Of a stretch of DNA of 64,000 nucleotides, positions 34,995 through 44,700 are shown piece after piece. Source of the DNA: Bin80 sp964291275 (GTDB taxonomy: Bacteria > Bacteroidota > Rhodothermia > Rhodothermales > Bin80). The stretch is taken from positions 1,054,001 through 1,118,000 of the forward strand of contig OZ219800.1 of assembly GCA_964291275.2 (NCBI GenBank), in the 5' to 3' direction. Made by a program: the position numbers and the translations under genes. The notes beneath the pieces were generated by a model. The model was not told where the DNA came from. It saw only the letters and a list, made by a program, of their open reading frames with translations, and ran no database searches. Positions within the stretch are counted from its first letter, which is position 1. Every line of letters starts with the position of its first letter.

Positions 34995-36743
34995 ATGAGC
35001 ATCCCCAGCGCCGACAACCGGAGCCGCGGGAGTGTGCTAGACCTGGTGCGGCCCCACCTGAAAACCCGGGACTGCCTGATCGTCACAGGATTCCTCGACA
35101 TGCTGTCAGCCCTGGCAATCATCATCACCGAGCTGGGGCCCGCGTCCGAGACAAATGCGGATCGGGTTCCCCTCAGTATCCGTCTCGCGTTTGGCGTGGA
35201 CACGGGAAACACCACCGGATTCAGGGGAGCTAGAAGCGTGAGGGAGGGCGTTCGAAAACACTTCCTGGAGCGCCGAGGCCTCGAGGTGGAGGATTACGCG
35301 GACCTGATGGCCATAACCGCCCTTGATGCGATCGAGGCGGGCCAGATAAGCATCCGGGTATACGACTCCGGTCTTGCGAAAGACCGGCTCGGGTGGAGGA
35401 AAACGGGAAAGATGCACGCGAAGATCGTGTCGAGCTCGCTGGGCGCGGTGGTTGGCAGTGCCAATTTTTCACGCGCAGGACTGACGCACAATGTCGAGTA
35501 CGCCCGCGACTATCGTTACAGTGGAACGGAAGCGCCCGCCGCCAGAGACGCCAAGAGCCTGGCCAAGGAAATCTGGAAGGCGAGCGATGACTGTAACAAG
35601 GAGGTGCTCGAGGTGCTGAACAACCTTTTGCGCCCCGTCACCCCCGAAAAGGCGGTGAGCCGAGGCCTGGCGGAGCAGCTCGGATACCAACCCTGGCGCG
35701 TCGACCTGATGAAGGGGCGGCGACTGACGAAGTTTAAACTATTCCGGCACCAGCAGCGCCTGATCTACGATGCGGCCGCGACGGTCTACGAGCACGGGCT
35801 CGCCTTTGTCTGCGCACCCGCGGGATCGGGCAAGACGGCCGTAGGAATGTACCTGGCGGTCATCATTGACCAGACCTATAAAGACGCGGTCCCACAACCC
35901 GAGAACGCATGCGGCCAAAGGGTCTTTATAATCTCGCCCCCGCGGGTTAAAAAGAGCTGGGAGGATGTCACGGCGGCGCCGTTCGACATCGTCACACACA
36001 CCGAGCTGGCGAAAAAAGAAAAGAGCGGCGGCCTTGAAAGAGCGGCGGCGTACATCGTGGACGAAAGCCATCGGGTGGCCTCCAGATTCGAGGGCTCGTC
36101 CAAGCAGAGCCAAGCCATGGAAGAGGCGCCACCTGCATGGACGGTGTTCCTGTCAGCGACACCGCTGGGCAACCACGACATCGACACCCTGACCTATTTC
36201 CAGGAAAAGCGCGCCTCGATTTTCGCCCCGCCAGACTACGTAAAGTCCATGAAGGACCTGCTGGAAGCATGGCGGCAAGAAGAAAACCCGGGAGCGCTTT
36301 ATGAGAGCAAGCTGCCCAAGAAGGTTACAGACGGGCTTGTCAAGCTGGCACATCCGTGCGTAGTCATTTGCTCGCGGGAAGAAATCGGAATCAGGACGAA
36401 AAAAACCGCAGGGCAAACGGGGCTCTACCCCCGCATAAAGGCGCACGGACGCCACAAAAAGACGCGGGTGGGTAAACGCGAGCAGGAAGTGATTACGGCG
36501 CTGATTGACACGCTGCAGTCCCTCGAGGGAGGGGCCAGGGTGTGGCAAGAAAAGCAATCTCGGATTGGGACTTTTCAGAAGCGGCCGATAAGCACAAGAA
36601 ACCTTCCAACCCGGAATCTGCAGGCCCTGCTCCGCATGTGTCCCCTTGAGGCGCGCAGGGAGATGCGGCACGGCCACATTGGCAGGAGCCTGCGCGAGAT
36701 CGAGGCGCAGGCCCCTGCCAAGCCCTGCCCATTACCCAAGTAA
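34995..36743 (+). CDS. PLD-nuclease/SF2 helicase, truncated; candidate defence gene
   Basis: Seen: residues about 1-215 contain one phospholipase-D-type motif GKMHAKIVSSSLGAVVGSAN (HxK..GSxN); residues about 250-440 an SF2 helicase domain 1 with Q-like motif KLFRHQQRL, Walker A CAPAGSGKTAVG, Walker B IVDESH and motif III LSATPLGN. The second helicase domain is only begun; the last codons (APAKPCPLPK) come from the IS4-type element that starts at 36725. PLD-helicase fusions are common in anti-phage islands, so a restriction-like role is likely for the intact parent (inference). Direct placement after motif B copy 5 marks it as cargo of the array. The preserved gene is probably non-functional. 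Confidence 0.75.
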   Translation: MSIPSADNRSRGSVLDLVRPHLKTRDCLIVTGFLDMLSALAIIITELGPASETNADRVPLSIRLAFGVDTGNTTGFRGARSVREGVRKHFLERRGLEVEDYADLMAITALDAIEAGQISIRVYDSGLAKDRLGWRKTGKMHAKIVSSSLGAVVGSANFSRAGLTHNVEYARDYRYSGTEAPAARDAKSLAKEIWKASDDCNKEVLEVLNNLLRPVTPEKAVSRGLAEQLGYQPWRVDLMKGRRLTKFKLFRHQQRLIYDAAATVYEHGLAFVCAPAGSGKTAVGMYLAVIIDQTYKDAVPQPENACGQRVFIISPPRVKKSWEDVTAAPFDIVTHTELAKKEKSGGLERAAAYIVDESHRVASRFEGSSKQSQAMEEAPPAWTVFLSATPLGNHDIDTLTYFQEKRASIFAPPDYVKSMKDLLEAWRQEENPGALYESKLPKKVTDGLVKLAHPCVVICSREEIGIRTKKTAGQTGLYPRIKAHGRHKKTRVGKREQEVITALIDTLQSLEGGARVWQEKQSRIGTFQKRPISTRNLPTRNLQALLRMCPLEARREMRHGHIGRSLREIEAQAPAKPCPLPK

Positions 36744-39285
36744 TGGTGTAGTCTAACTATTGTGGGAGATCCGTGAGCGTTTTTTCTACCGCCGTGATTG
36801 TCTGGTCGGAGCGCCTCTTTACAGCGCACGCCTTGATGGTCCGCAGCATAGGGTGACGGAGCGTTTTCACGCTTGGGTTCACGGTACCGGTACGTCCGGG
36901 CCATAGCATTGGGGTAAGAGTCTCCCGTTTCGTGAGGGTATCACGAATCTGCACAGCAGCAGCAGCGGGCCTGGGTCTCCTCAATGTGCATCTGATAGCC
37001 CACCAAGGCCATAGCGAGTCGTTCGATTCCCCTCCACATGACCTGATGGCCCGGCGGTGGGGCACGATTCCGGTTTTGATAGCCGCCCAACACCCCCACC
37101 AGCAACATGGCGTCCCGCAGCATCTTGGGTTCCGGCAGTCGTACCCGCTTGGCGTAGCCGGTCAAGAATCCAAGTTCCAGTTCTGTGAAGAATACCGACG
37201 GATCCAGCTCCGGCATGGTTCGCCCCAACAGCGTCAGCACCATGAGACGCCAGGCAATCACACAGTAGATCGCCAATGCCCGTTCCAGTCTTAAGGCGCT
37301 CCGCAGCTGCATATGTTCCACTTTGCAGCCACTCTTGAGCACCCGGAAAAAGTCCTCAATCCGCCAACGTTTCAGATAATACCCCAGCACCCGCTCCGCA
37401 GCCCGGGCCGAGGGCACCGCAAGACTGGTCAGCAGATACCATTCAATCGCCTTTTCACCCGCAGGCGGCGAGACTTCTTTGATATGCACCCCGGTGAGCG
37501 TCACCGGATCCGCATCCGCAACCAGTGGAGTCGCGGGCAGCGTAACCGGGCCATAGCGTACTTCGGCATCGGCGACGCGATAGGCGCGTCCGGCCGTCTT
37601 CGACCGCACGGACCGGCGATGAATCTCAATCCTGATCGTCTTGGCAGCTTTGCCACCGGACATCGTCTCAAACAGCTTTTTGCCTTTTGCCAGACGCCGA
37701 TTCTTAGATGCCCGCACCAGCAGATCAACCCGCTTGTGCTGCCGCTGCGCATCAAAGAGCGCAAAACTGTCGCCCTCCCGATCCATCACGCAGAGGACCT
37801 TGATCTTGCGCGATAGCTCCTGCGCGGCTTCACAAATATCCGCATAACCATCCAGCCACCGCTGCGCCTTTGGCTTCAACGGTCCATCGGTCGGATCTTT
37901 GTAACTGCACCGCAACACGCCCAGTGGCAGACCATCGGTGGTGGTCGCCAGCGTGGTATGAATATGCAGTCCCCGCGATTTGGTCGTGGTCTGATTCTGA
38001 CCAATGACTTCCAAGTCCTCGCAGGCCAGACGCGACCCGTAATTGAGCCGACTGCCATCCTGGATGCATAAGACCACCTTTTGGCTGCGCATACGCTCTA
38101 TGGTACGCGCCCGATGCGGGGCCAACACGTTCTCCGGCGTCACCTCAGACGCCGGATCGCTCGCCAGCAGGCGATAATGCCCCTTGACCGCCGCCCGATC
38201 ATAGCCCGTGTTCCCGGTAATCGCCGCGCCGATGGTATCGGCGAGCAGAGACGCACTCTTGACCAGCCGCGCCGAGCGCAGCGCGTTGCCCAGCGGCGCA
38301 TCCCCAAACTCGGCATCGGCCCACTGTTCGCTATCCAACATCTCACCAGGTTGTCTGACCGGACGTAATTCCACCGCAGGCACCCCCAGTTGCTGACGCC
38401 ACCTGCGATTAAGTTCGTATACATACAACGCCTTCGGCGGCTCCAGAGTGTCATGGCGGAGGCCGCCAGCGGTTTGTCCAATGTACTGAAAATTGGTGGC
38501 CTTGAAGCAGGAACCCGACCATTCGGGATCCACATAGGTTTCAACGATCCACACCCGGTAGCCGTAATGCTGCTGATAGTCCTCAGCCAGTCGCCTGAGC
38601 AGGCGACTGAGCACGTAGCTGGCCAGATGCTGGCATCGCTCCCGCATCAGGAATCGGCTCAGACACACCACACGGTGCAGATGGGCCTGTCGCTGTGCGT
38701 CCGACCAGGCCATCCACTGCTCCCGGGCCGCCAGTCGCAGGGCGGCCGCCGAAAAACCGACCGCACCCACATAACCGTGTGCACTGTCAATCAGATACCG
38801 TACCTGGGCACCGCAAAATGTCGTCACTCCACGCGGATGCTCATGATGCAACAGCGTGTTCCAAATCTCACGCTGATCGGTGTCGGTCACCTTAACCAGC
38901 GTAAGACCCTCCACCTCGTTAACAACCTCAGGCAAACGTTCCGGGGCAGGCACCGGTTCGGCCAGCAGGCGGGGACCCGCCCCCGCCGCGTAATTGTTCG
39001 TCGGCGCAGGCAATGCTATCCGCCCACGGTCGGCCAGCTTTGACAACGCACGGGCGCAAGTGGACACCTGCAACCGACCGCAGGCATCAACGAATGTGAA
39101 AAGTTCACACACGCGCCTTGCTATCGCCGCGCGCGTGGACAACGCGGCATCGCCCAACACCGCGGTGAGACGCGACTGCGATTCCGGAGCACTCAAGGTG
39201 CGCAAAACCTGACTCTGCGTGAACATGCCACCAATATATGGGGCACTGTTCAGAATGTCAAGTCAAAAAGTTGGGTAATGGGCAG
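36725..39285 (-). mobile_element. IS4-type element with DUF4338-like transposase, copy 2
   Basis: The same 2561-bp element in opposite orientation to copy 1. It cuts the PLD-helicase on one side and the thioester reductase on the other. The two copies form a large inverted repeat around 32.1-36.7 kb. Outer flank CTGCCAAGCC on one side and GGTCCACGG on the other show no target duplication. Confidence 0.85.
36941..39226 (-). CDS. IS4-type transposase with DUF4338 (DruA-like) N-terminal region, copy 2
   Basis: A 761-aa twin of the transposase at 29597-31882. Noted differences are His/Asn in YELNRRWRQQ and Thr/Asn in GQNQTTTKSRG. Both frames are intact with all DDE residues. The promoter-proximal end ACTTTTTGACTTGAC with ..CATATATT may hold a -35/-10 pair (TTGACA-like, TATATT) shortly before the ATG, seen equally in copy 1. 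Confidence 0.9.
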   Translation of the reverse strand: MFTQSQVLRTLSAPESQSRLTAVLGDAALSTRAAIARRVCELFTFVDACGRLQVSTCARALSKLADRGRIALPAPTNNYAAGAGPRLLAEPVPAPERLPEVVNEVEGLTLVKVTDTDQREIWNTLLHHEHPRGVTTFCGAQVRYLIDSAHGYVGAVGFSAAALRLAAREQWMAWSDAQRQAHLHRVVCLSRFLMRERCQHLASYVLSRLLRRLAEDYQQHYGYRVWIVETYVDPEWSGSCFKATNFQYIGQTAGGLRHDTLEPPKALYVYELNRRWRQQLGVPAVELRPVRQPGEMLDSEQWADAEFGDAPLGNALRSARLVKSASLLADTIGAAITGNTGYDRAAVKGHYRLLASDPASEVTPENVLAPHRARTIERMRSQKVVLCIQDGSRLNYGSRLACEDLEVIGQNQTTTKSRGLHIHTTLATTTDGLPLGVLRCSYKDPTDGPLKPKAQRWLDGYADICEAAQELSRKIKVLCVMDREGDSFALFDAQRQHKRVDLLVRASKNRRLAKGKKLFETMSGGKAAKTIRIEIHRRSVRSKTAGRAYRVADAEVRYGPVTLPATPLVADADPVTLTGVHIKEVSPPAGEKAIEWYLLTSLAVPSARAAERVLGYYLKRWRIEDFFRVLKSGCKVEHMQLRSALRLERALAIYCVIAWRLMVLTLLGRTMPELDPSVFFTELELGFLTGYAKRVRLPEPKMLRDAMLLVGVLGGYQNRNRAPPPGHQVMWRGIERLAMALVGYQMHIEETQARCCCCADS

Positions 39286-39986
39286 ACCTTGGTCCACGGA
39301 TACCCGAGCAGGCCGAGGGGAAAGGCGCGCTTCATGCTCGCGATGTCCGGCTGCATTTGGTGCGTAATGCGGCTGCCGGAATACTCGTTCGCGAAACCGC
39401 AGAAGTACTCGGGGAAAACCCCCATGGTCGACGCAAAGAAAATATGTTTCAAGCGCGTTGCTAGGCAAAGGTCGAGCACACCGCGGATGCTCAACACGTT
39501 GGTCCTGCGCAGAGCGACGTAGGGAGTCGCTACGCTTAGGCTCGCGGCAAGGTGGTAGACGGCGTCGATCCGCTGGCAGAGATCCGCGAACTGGGGGGCC
39601 TTCAGGCCGAAACGTGGAAGATGGATGTCTCCCGCCAGTGCACGGATGCGCGGCGCGAGTTCATCCTCCCAGATTTCTGCCTCTTCGAGGGCGGTCTGGA
39701 TTCGGGAGAAAGCGTGTTGCGAATGATCTGCCCGAACAACGCAGGTAACTGTTAGATCGGGGTTTCGACGCAAAAGGTCTCTCAGAAGAAAGCGGCCGAG
39801 GAACCCTGTCGCCCCCGTAAGCAGGACTTCCCGGAAATCCGAGGGGTTGACAGGTGCGTCCATGGATGAACGGCTGGCCGTTTTGTCAATGAATCGCCGG
39901 AGCGAATCAATATCCCGTTGACATTGAGGCGGCAGGGTTCCCGTGAGTGGAGTGACCTCCGGGCGCAAAGTGTCCAATTCAGGCAT
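39258..39986 (-). CDS. Thioester reductase (NAD-binding 4), C-terminus lost to IS4-type element
   Basis: About 233 genuine residues, followed by codons from the IS end (VCPLPNFLT). Seen: Rossmann motif VLLTGATGFLGRFLLRDLL near residue 55, CVVRADHSQHAFSRI, and DAVYHLAASLSVATPYVALR, as in the reductive release domains of carboxylic acid reductases, NRPSs and PKSs. The Tyr-x3-Lys site of the SDR fold and all of the C-terminal part are missing. It follows the radical SAM gene by 23 bases, so it belonged to the PKS operon and probably released the ACP-bound chain as an aldehyde or alcohol (inference). Now inactive. Confidence 0.82.
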   Translation of the reverse strand: MPELDTLRPEVTPLTGTLPPQCQRDIDSLRRFIDKTASRSSMDAPVNPSDFREVLLTGATGFLGRFLLRDLLRRNPDLTVTCVVRADHSQHAFSRIQTALEEAEIWEDELAPRIRALAGDIHLPRFGLKAPQFADLCQRIDAVYHLAASLSVATPYVALRRTNVLSIRGVLDLCLATRLKHIFFASTMGVFPEYFCGFANEYSGSRITHQMQPDIASMKRAFPLGLLGYPWTKVCPLPNFLT

Positions 39987-40009
39987 GCACGGCCAGTTTA
40001 GTGTAGTAT

Positions 40010-41764
40010 TTAGTTAAGAGCCGGAAGAGTGCTGTTTGCAAGAGTCCTGTCGAACATGGTGTCCAAGGCAAGTTGAAAATCCGAAACGGATTCAGTAATG
40101 CCGTCCCCCGTGTAGCGAAATTCCTCGGGGATAATCTTCTTGCGGGCATTGATTCGATGCAGTGTTTCTTGCTTGAGCTTGTCTGATAGCTCCGGTGCTG
40201 ACCTGCGCTGCGACATATTATTGTTCATCCTTGTCAACTCTGAGGTTAGATACTCCTTGAACTCGCGGATCATGGTTTGCTGACGAGTGAACTTCTCACA
40301 GTGATGCCCCGTAGCTGCCAGACGAATCGCGAGGGGCAACAGGCGAGGATGGTCTTCGGAAACTTTGGCAATATATCGCGAAAAGACCGGTAGCTGTTGG
40401 GGTGTCAGACGCTGCCGGATTCCCATGATGCCCGCATACAGTGCATGCTGGCTCACGGGTTTATGGAGATGTGGTACCGGATTGAGGTTTTCCAGCAAGG
40501 TTAGGCAGCGGTCAAAATAGTTTTCCAGTGTCGAGTCGTAGATCGTCCCAATGACACGAAGATATCCCTCAACCAGTGTTTTGGGATCCATTTGCGGCCT
40601 GAAGTTCAGGGAGGTTGCATTGATTTCGATAGGCATGTCAAGCAGCCGGTTCTCGCGCTCTAGACGTTCCCAGAGGTTAGTTCCCTTGAGGGCGGTCAAC
40701 AACCCGACAAGTGCAATCGGAATACCAGTCTCCTGAATAAATTCGATCTGACCATCAAAGGCGTTGTTATCATCTTCGTCTAGGCCCAGGATGAAGCCGC
40801 CCTGTACTTGCATTCCCTTCTGCTGAATCTTTCGCACAGACTTGAACAAGTAGTTGTCATCGCGCATGTTGATATTCTGAGGCTTCTTCATCTTCTTGAG
40901 AGCCTTCGGGTTGGGCGTTTCAATGCCTAAGAAGACGGTGTCAAAGCCCGCGGCAATCATGACATCCATCAAGTCGTTCATCCGAACGAGATTGACACTC
41001 GCCTCGGTAGACAGGGAATAGGGGTAGCCACGCTCCTGCTGCCATTCGGCGATCACGGGGAGAAGCCGTGTAACTTCGCGCTTGTTGCCGATGAAATTAT
41101 CGTCAACTAGGAAAAGAGGCCCACGCCATCCTAGTTCAAACAGATGATCAAACTCGGCAACCATTTGTTCTGGCGATTTGGTTCGGGACACGCGGCCATA
41201 CAGCTTGGTGATGTCGCAGAACTCGCAATCAAAAGGACATCCCCGCGAAAACTGCAGACACATTGAGTAGTAGTCGTTCATGTTGATCAGGTCGAAGCGG
41301 GGAAGCGGAGTCAGAGTTATGTCCGGCTTTCTCGGTGCCCGATAAATCCGCTTTGCGGTTCCGTTTTCCAAGTCGCGAAGGAAGGACTGGAAAGTCTCTT
41401 CAACCTCATCAAGTACAAAATGGGCGACTCCCTCCATCTCCTCATGAAAAGTGGTGGGGTGTGGTCCACCGGCAATGACAGGAACGTGTGCACGGTTACA
41501 TCGATCGATAATCTGATCAAGTGATGGGCGTTGCACGATCATGCTTGATGTGAAGGCCAGATCTGCCCATTCCAGGTCGGTATCTTCAAGCGAAGTGACG
41601 TTCAAATCCACCACACGGAGAGCGTATCGGGGTGGAAACATCGCGGCGACTGTGAGCAGACCGAGTGGAGGAAATGCGGCCCTGATGCCCAGTAGGTCCA
41701 AGGCAAAATTGTTTCCCCAGTACGTAGGTGGATGCTTTGGGTAGATGAGGATCGTATTCGGCAT
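40010..41764 (-). CDS. B12-binding radical SAM enzyme (DUF4070 type)
   Basis: A 584-aa protein. Seen: N-terminal B12-binding-like domain (FPPLGLLTVAAMFPPRYALR, PVIAGGPHPTTFHEEM), then the radical SAM core with SRGCPFDCEFCDI giving the CxxxCxxC cluster ligands near residue 195, LFLVDDNFIGNKRE, TVFLGIETPNP and GGFILGLDEDD, and a DUF4070-like C-terminal region. Relatives include hopanoid methylases such as HpnP and various methyl- or ring-forming enzymes. Twenty-five bases after the PKS stop, it is probably a tailoring enzyme for the polyketide, perhaps C-methylation (inference). It is the only intact gene of this operon. Confidence 0.88.
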   Translation of the reverse strand: MPNTILIYPKHPPTYWGNNFALDLLGIRAAFPPLGLLTVAAMFPPRYALRVVDLNVTSLEDTDLEWADLAFTSSMIVQRPSLDQIIDRCNRAHVPVIAGGPHPTTFHEEMEGVAHFVLDEVEETFQSFLRDLENGTAKRIYRAPRKPDITLTPLPRFDLINMNDYYSMCLQFSRGCPFDCEFCDITKLYGRVSRTKSPEQMVAEFDHLFELGWRGPLFLVDDNFIGNKREVTRLLPVIAEWQQERGYPYSLSTEASVNLVRMNDLMDVMIAAGFDTVFLGIETPNPKALKKMKKPQNINMRDDNYLFKSVRKIQQKGMQVQGGFILGLDEDDNNAFDGQIEFIQETGIPIALVGLLTALKGTNLWERLERENRLLDMPIEINATSLNFRPQMDPKTLVEGYLRVIGTIYDSTLENYFDRCLTLLENLNPVPHLHKPVSQHALYAGIMGIRQRLTPQQLPVFSRYIAKVSEDHPRLLPLAIRLAATGHHCEKFTRQQTMIREFKEYLTSELTRMNNNMSQRRSAPELSDKLKQETLHRINARKKIIPEEFRYTGDGITESVSDFQLALDTMFDRTLANSTLPALN

Positions 41765-41789
41765 AGGTATGAGACCTCTTATAGTGTAT

Positions 41790-44700
41790 CTATGCAGGCT
41801 GAGCCTTCAAAGAGGAGGTGGCAACAGGGCTATTGTTGGAGTCCTGAGAGGTAGCTGTGGGCAGGTGATCTTCCAGAGCATTCGCAAAGCTGGAGGGAAT
41901 GCGGGGAGCTTGTGGCCAGGAAGCCTCGGAAACAGCCTGGGCTGTCGGATCCCCTGATTCACTCTCGTCCTGAATGGCATCTTTCTTGCCATGGATGATG
42001 CCCTGTGCCAGCGACAGGGATGAGGCGGTAGTCATGAGTTCGAGAGCACTCACGCGGTAGTTGAATTCAGACTGGATGAAGGTCCCGAGTTCGGCGACCG
42101 AAATGGAGGTCAGTCCAAAGCTTGACAGTGGCTCGTCCACCTCGCCTTCTTCATAACCACACAACTCCGCGACTTTGGCAGCGATCAATTCCACAACCCT
42201 CTCAAGGGTAAGTTCATCGTCGGAGGCTGCTTCGAAGGCATCATGATTATGCATAACGCGTCCGATCCGCATGTAATCCGGGAAGTTGACAGTCCATGTC
42301 GGACGCTCAAAGAGCGAAGTGATGAGATGGGGGCGATCCGGCAATGCACGTAACGCATAATCCAGATTTGCGATCGCAAGATCGGAGCTCACCGGTGGGA
42401 TACCGATCGCTCGCATCATTCGGAGCACCGGGAGGCTGCGTGCAGCCATACCGGCATCAGCGACAGCAGGCATATTGTGGGTCAAACAGGGCAGACCCTG
42501 TTGGTGACGGGCAATGGCCAAACCATCCAGAAAACCGTTGGCTGCACTGTAGTTGATCTGCCCTGGATTGCCTAGTGCTGAAGCCGTGGACGAGAATAGA
42601 ACGAAGTAATCAAGGGGGCAGTTGGCGGTGGCATTGTGGAGATACAGTGCACCAGAAGCTTTGGGTGCAAAGACACTCTGCAGAGATTCTATGGTCATGT
42701 CGTCAAGCAAACGATCATCCAACGCACCGGCTAGGTGAAACACACCCTTCAGCGGTCGCTTGATCTGTTGGACACAACGCTGTACCTCGGTCTCAATCGA
42801 TACGTCTCCAGAAATGATTTCGATCTCGCACTCGGTATCCATGTAGACGAGTGCACTTGAGAGACGAACCCATTCTGCATCGCGGCGACGCTGAGGATCA
42901 CGGTCAAGTAAAGTCAAGTGCCGCGCACCAGATGCCACAAGGTAGGAAATCAGGCGGAGTCCAAAACCGCCCAGTCCACCGGTCACGAGATAGGTTGCAT
43001 CTGTATCAAAGAGTGGTCGAATGTCCGAGACGGGAAATCCAGAATCTACGTTGGGCGTCTTTAGGACCAATTTTCCCTGATGTTGCCCGGTCGTCATCAA
43101 ACGCAGGGCCTTTGCGTAGTCCCTGTAGGGGAAGATGGTGACCGGGAGCGGGGATAGGATGCCCTCATTCAGTAGGTCCATGCAGGTTTTGGAGAGCTCA
43201 CGCGTTAGGTGGGGGTCGTCAAGCATCAGGCGGTCCACATCAATTGCCGCGAAGCGAAGGTTCTTACGGAACATGCGCATTCGAAGGTGATTGTCGGCAT
43301 AAATGTCTGCCTTACCAATCTCGCAATGCCAGCCGCCCGGGCGAAGTGCTTGCAGGCATAGCTCAATATGACGCCCTGCCAGCGAATTCAGCACAACATC
43401 CACTCCCTCCCCATCGGTTGCCGCCATGAGGTCTTCGTACCAATCATAGCTATGAGAATCGAAGGCCTCTTGTGCGCCCATTGCTAAAAGCTGTTTGCGC
43501 TTGATTTCACTACCGGCTGATGTGTAGATCTGCGCACCAACATGTCTGGCGATCGACATCGCGGCGTGGCCGACCCCGCCCATGGCGGAGTGGATGAGCA
43601 CACGTTGATTCTTCCGCAAGCGAGCCAGGTAAATGAGCGAATAGTAGGCCGTAACATAGACAGACAAGCTGGATGCAGCTTCCTCCATGTTGAGCCGGTC
43701 GGGTTTGGCAAAGACGAGGTACTCGGGGATCACTACGCGGTTGGCAATGCAACCACCTGCAATGAACGCGACCTGGTCACCAACCGAGCAGTGCTGTACC
43801 TGCACCCCAATCTGCCGGACGATTCCACTGCCTTCCATGCCCACCTGGTGTCCGAGCGCCGAGCGCTCATATGCCAAAGCGGGCAGCAGACCCAGGGTGA
43901 CCATTACGTCGCGGAAGTTGAGTGCCGCTGCTTCGACATCAATTTCCACATCGTTCGGTCCGAGGATAGGGAGGTTGTACGTTTTCATCTCGAGGCCGGT
44001 AATCTGGCCCGGATTGTCTAATGTAAGGCGGTATGCGGCTTCGCTATCCGCCGTTACATGGGAATACCGCTCCCTGATGCTGACAATCCGTGGAACCCAT
44101 AAGCGGTTCTCCCGCACCGCCAACTCCCGCTCGCGTAAGTCGCAGTGAGCGAGCCAGTTTAGCGTCTTTAGATCATCTAACCCACCGAGGTCTATCAGAC
44201 GGAAATCAAGCTTTGCTTCGTCGCCGACTTCCATAGCCATGCTGCGTATTGCTCCCCAAAGGGCAGATCCTCGTGGATGCTGCACATCAAAGGCTGCGCG
44301 GTGAGTGATCACGGTGAGTTGACAAAGATGATTTGCATTCGTCAATCGAGCGGACACCAGGGCCTGCACGAACCCAATCAACTGTGCAGTTGCCTTCTGG
44401 CCAGTCGGATCGGTTGGGTCAGAACCACAGAAGAAGTCAATTGCGAGGACATCGGGCGCCTGTGACCACGCCGGGACAGATTCGAATTGCCCACGGATGA
44501 CCGCCTCGTGGGGAATTGGATGCACCGTATCGGGAGCGTCTAGGAGGGAAATCCATTCCGATGACCAACTGTCTGGCTCCCCCAACACCCAATGTGGGCC
44601 TGGAATCGGGTCGTCTGTCGTCTCGCCTGTGTAGGAGCACTGTGCTTGCAACAGCGTGGTAAGCCGGCCAGCTCTAACAATTGACCACTCTTCATCCGGC

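Noticed and set aside
35735..35750. A sixth motif B copy (AACTATTCCGGCACC) inside the PLD-helicase gene
   Set aside because: It encodes the helicase Q-like motif KLFRHQQ and the match ends after about 11 bases; chance similarity.
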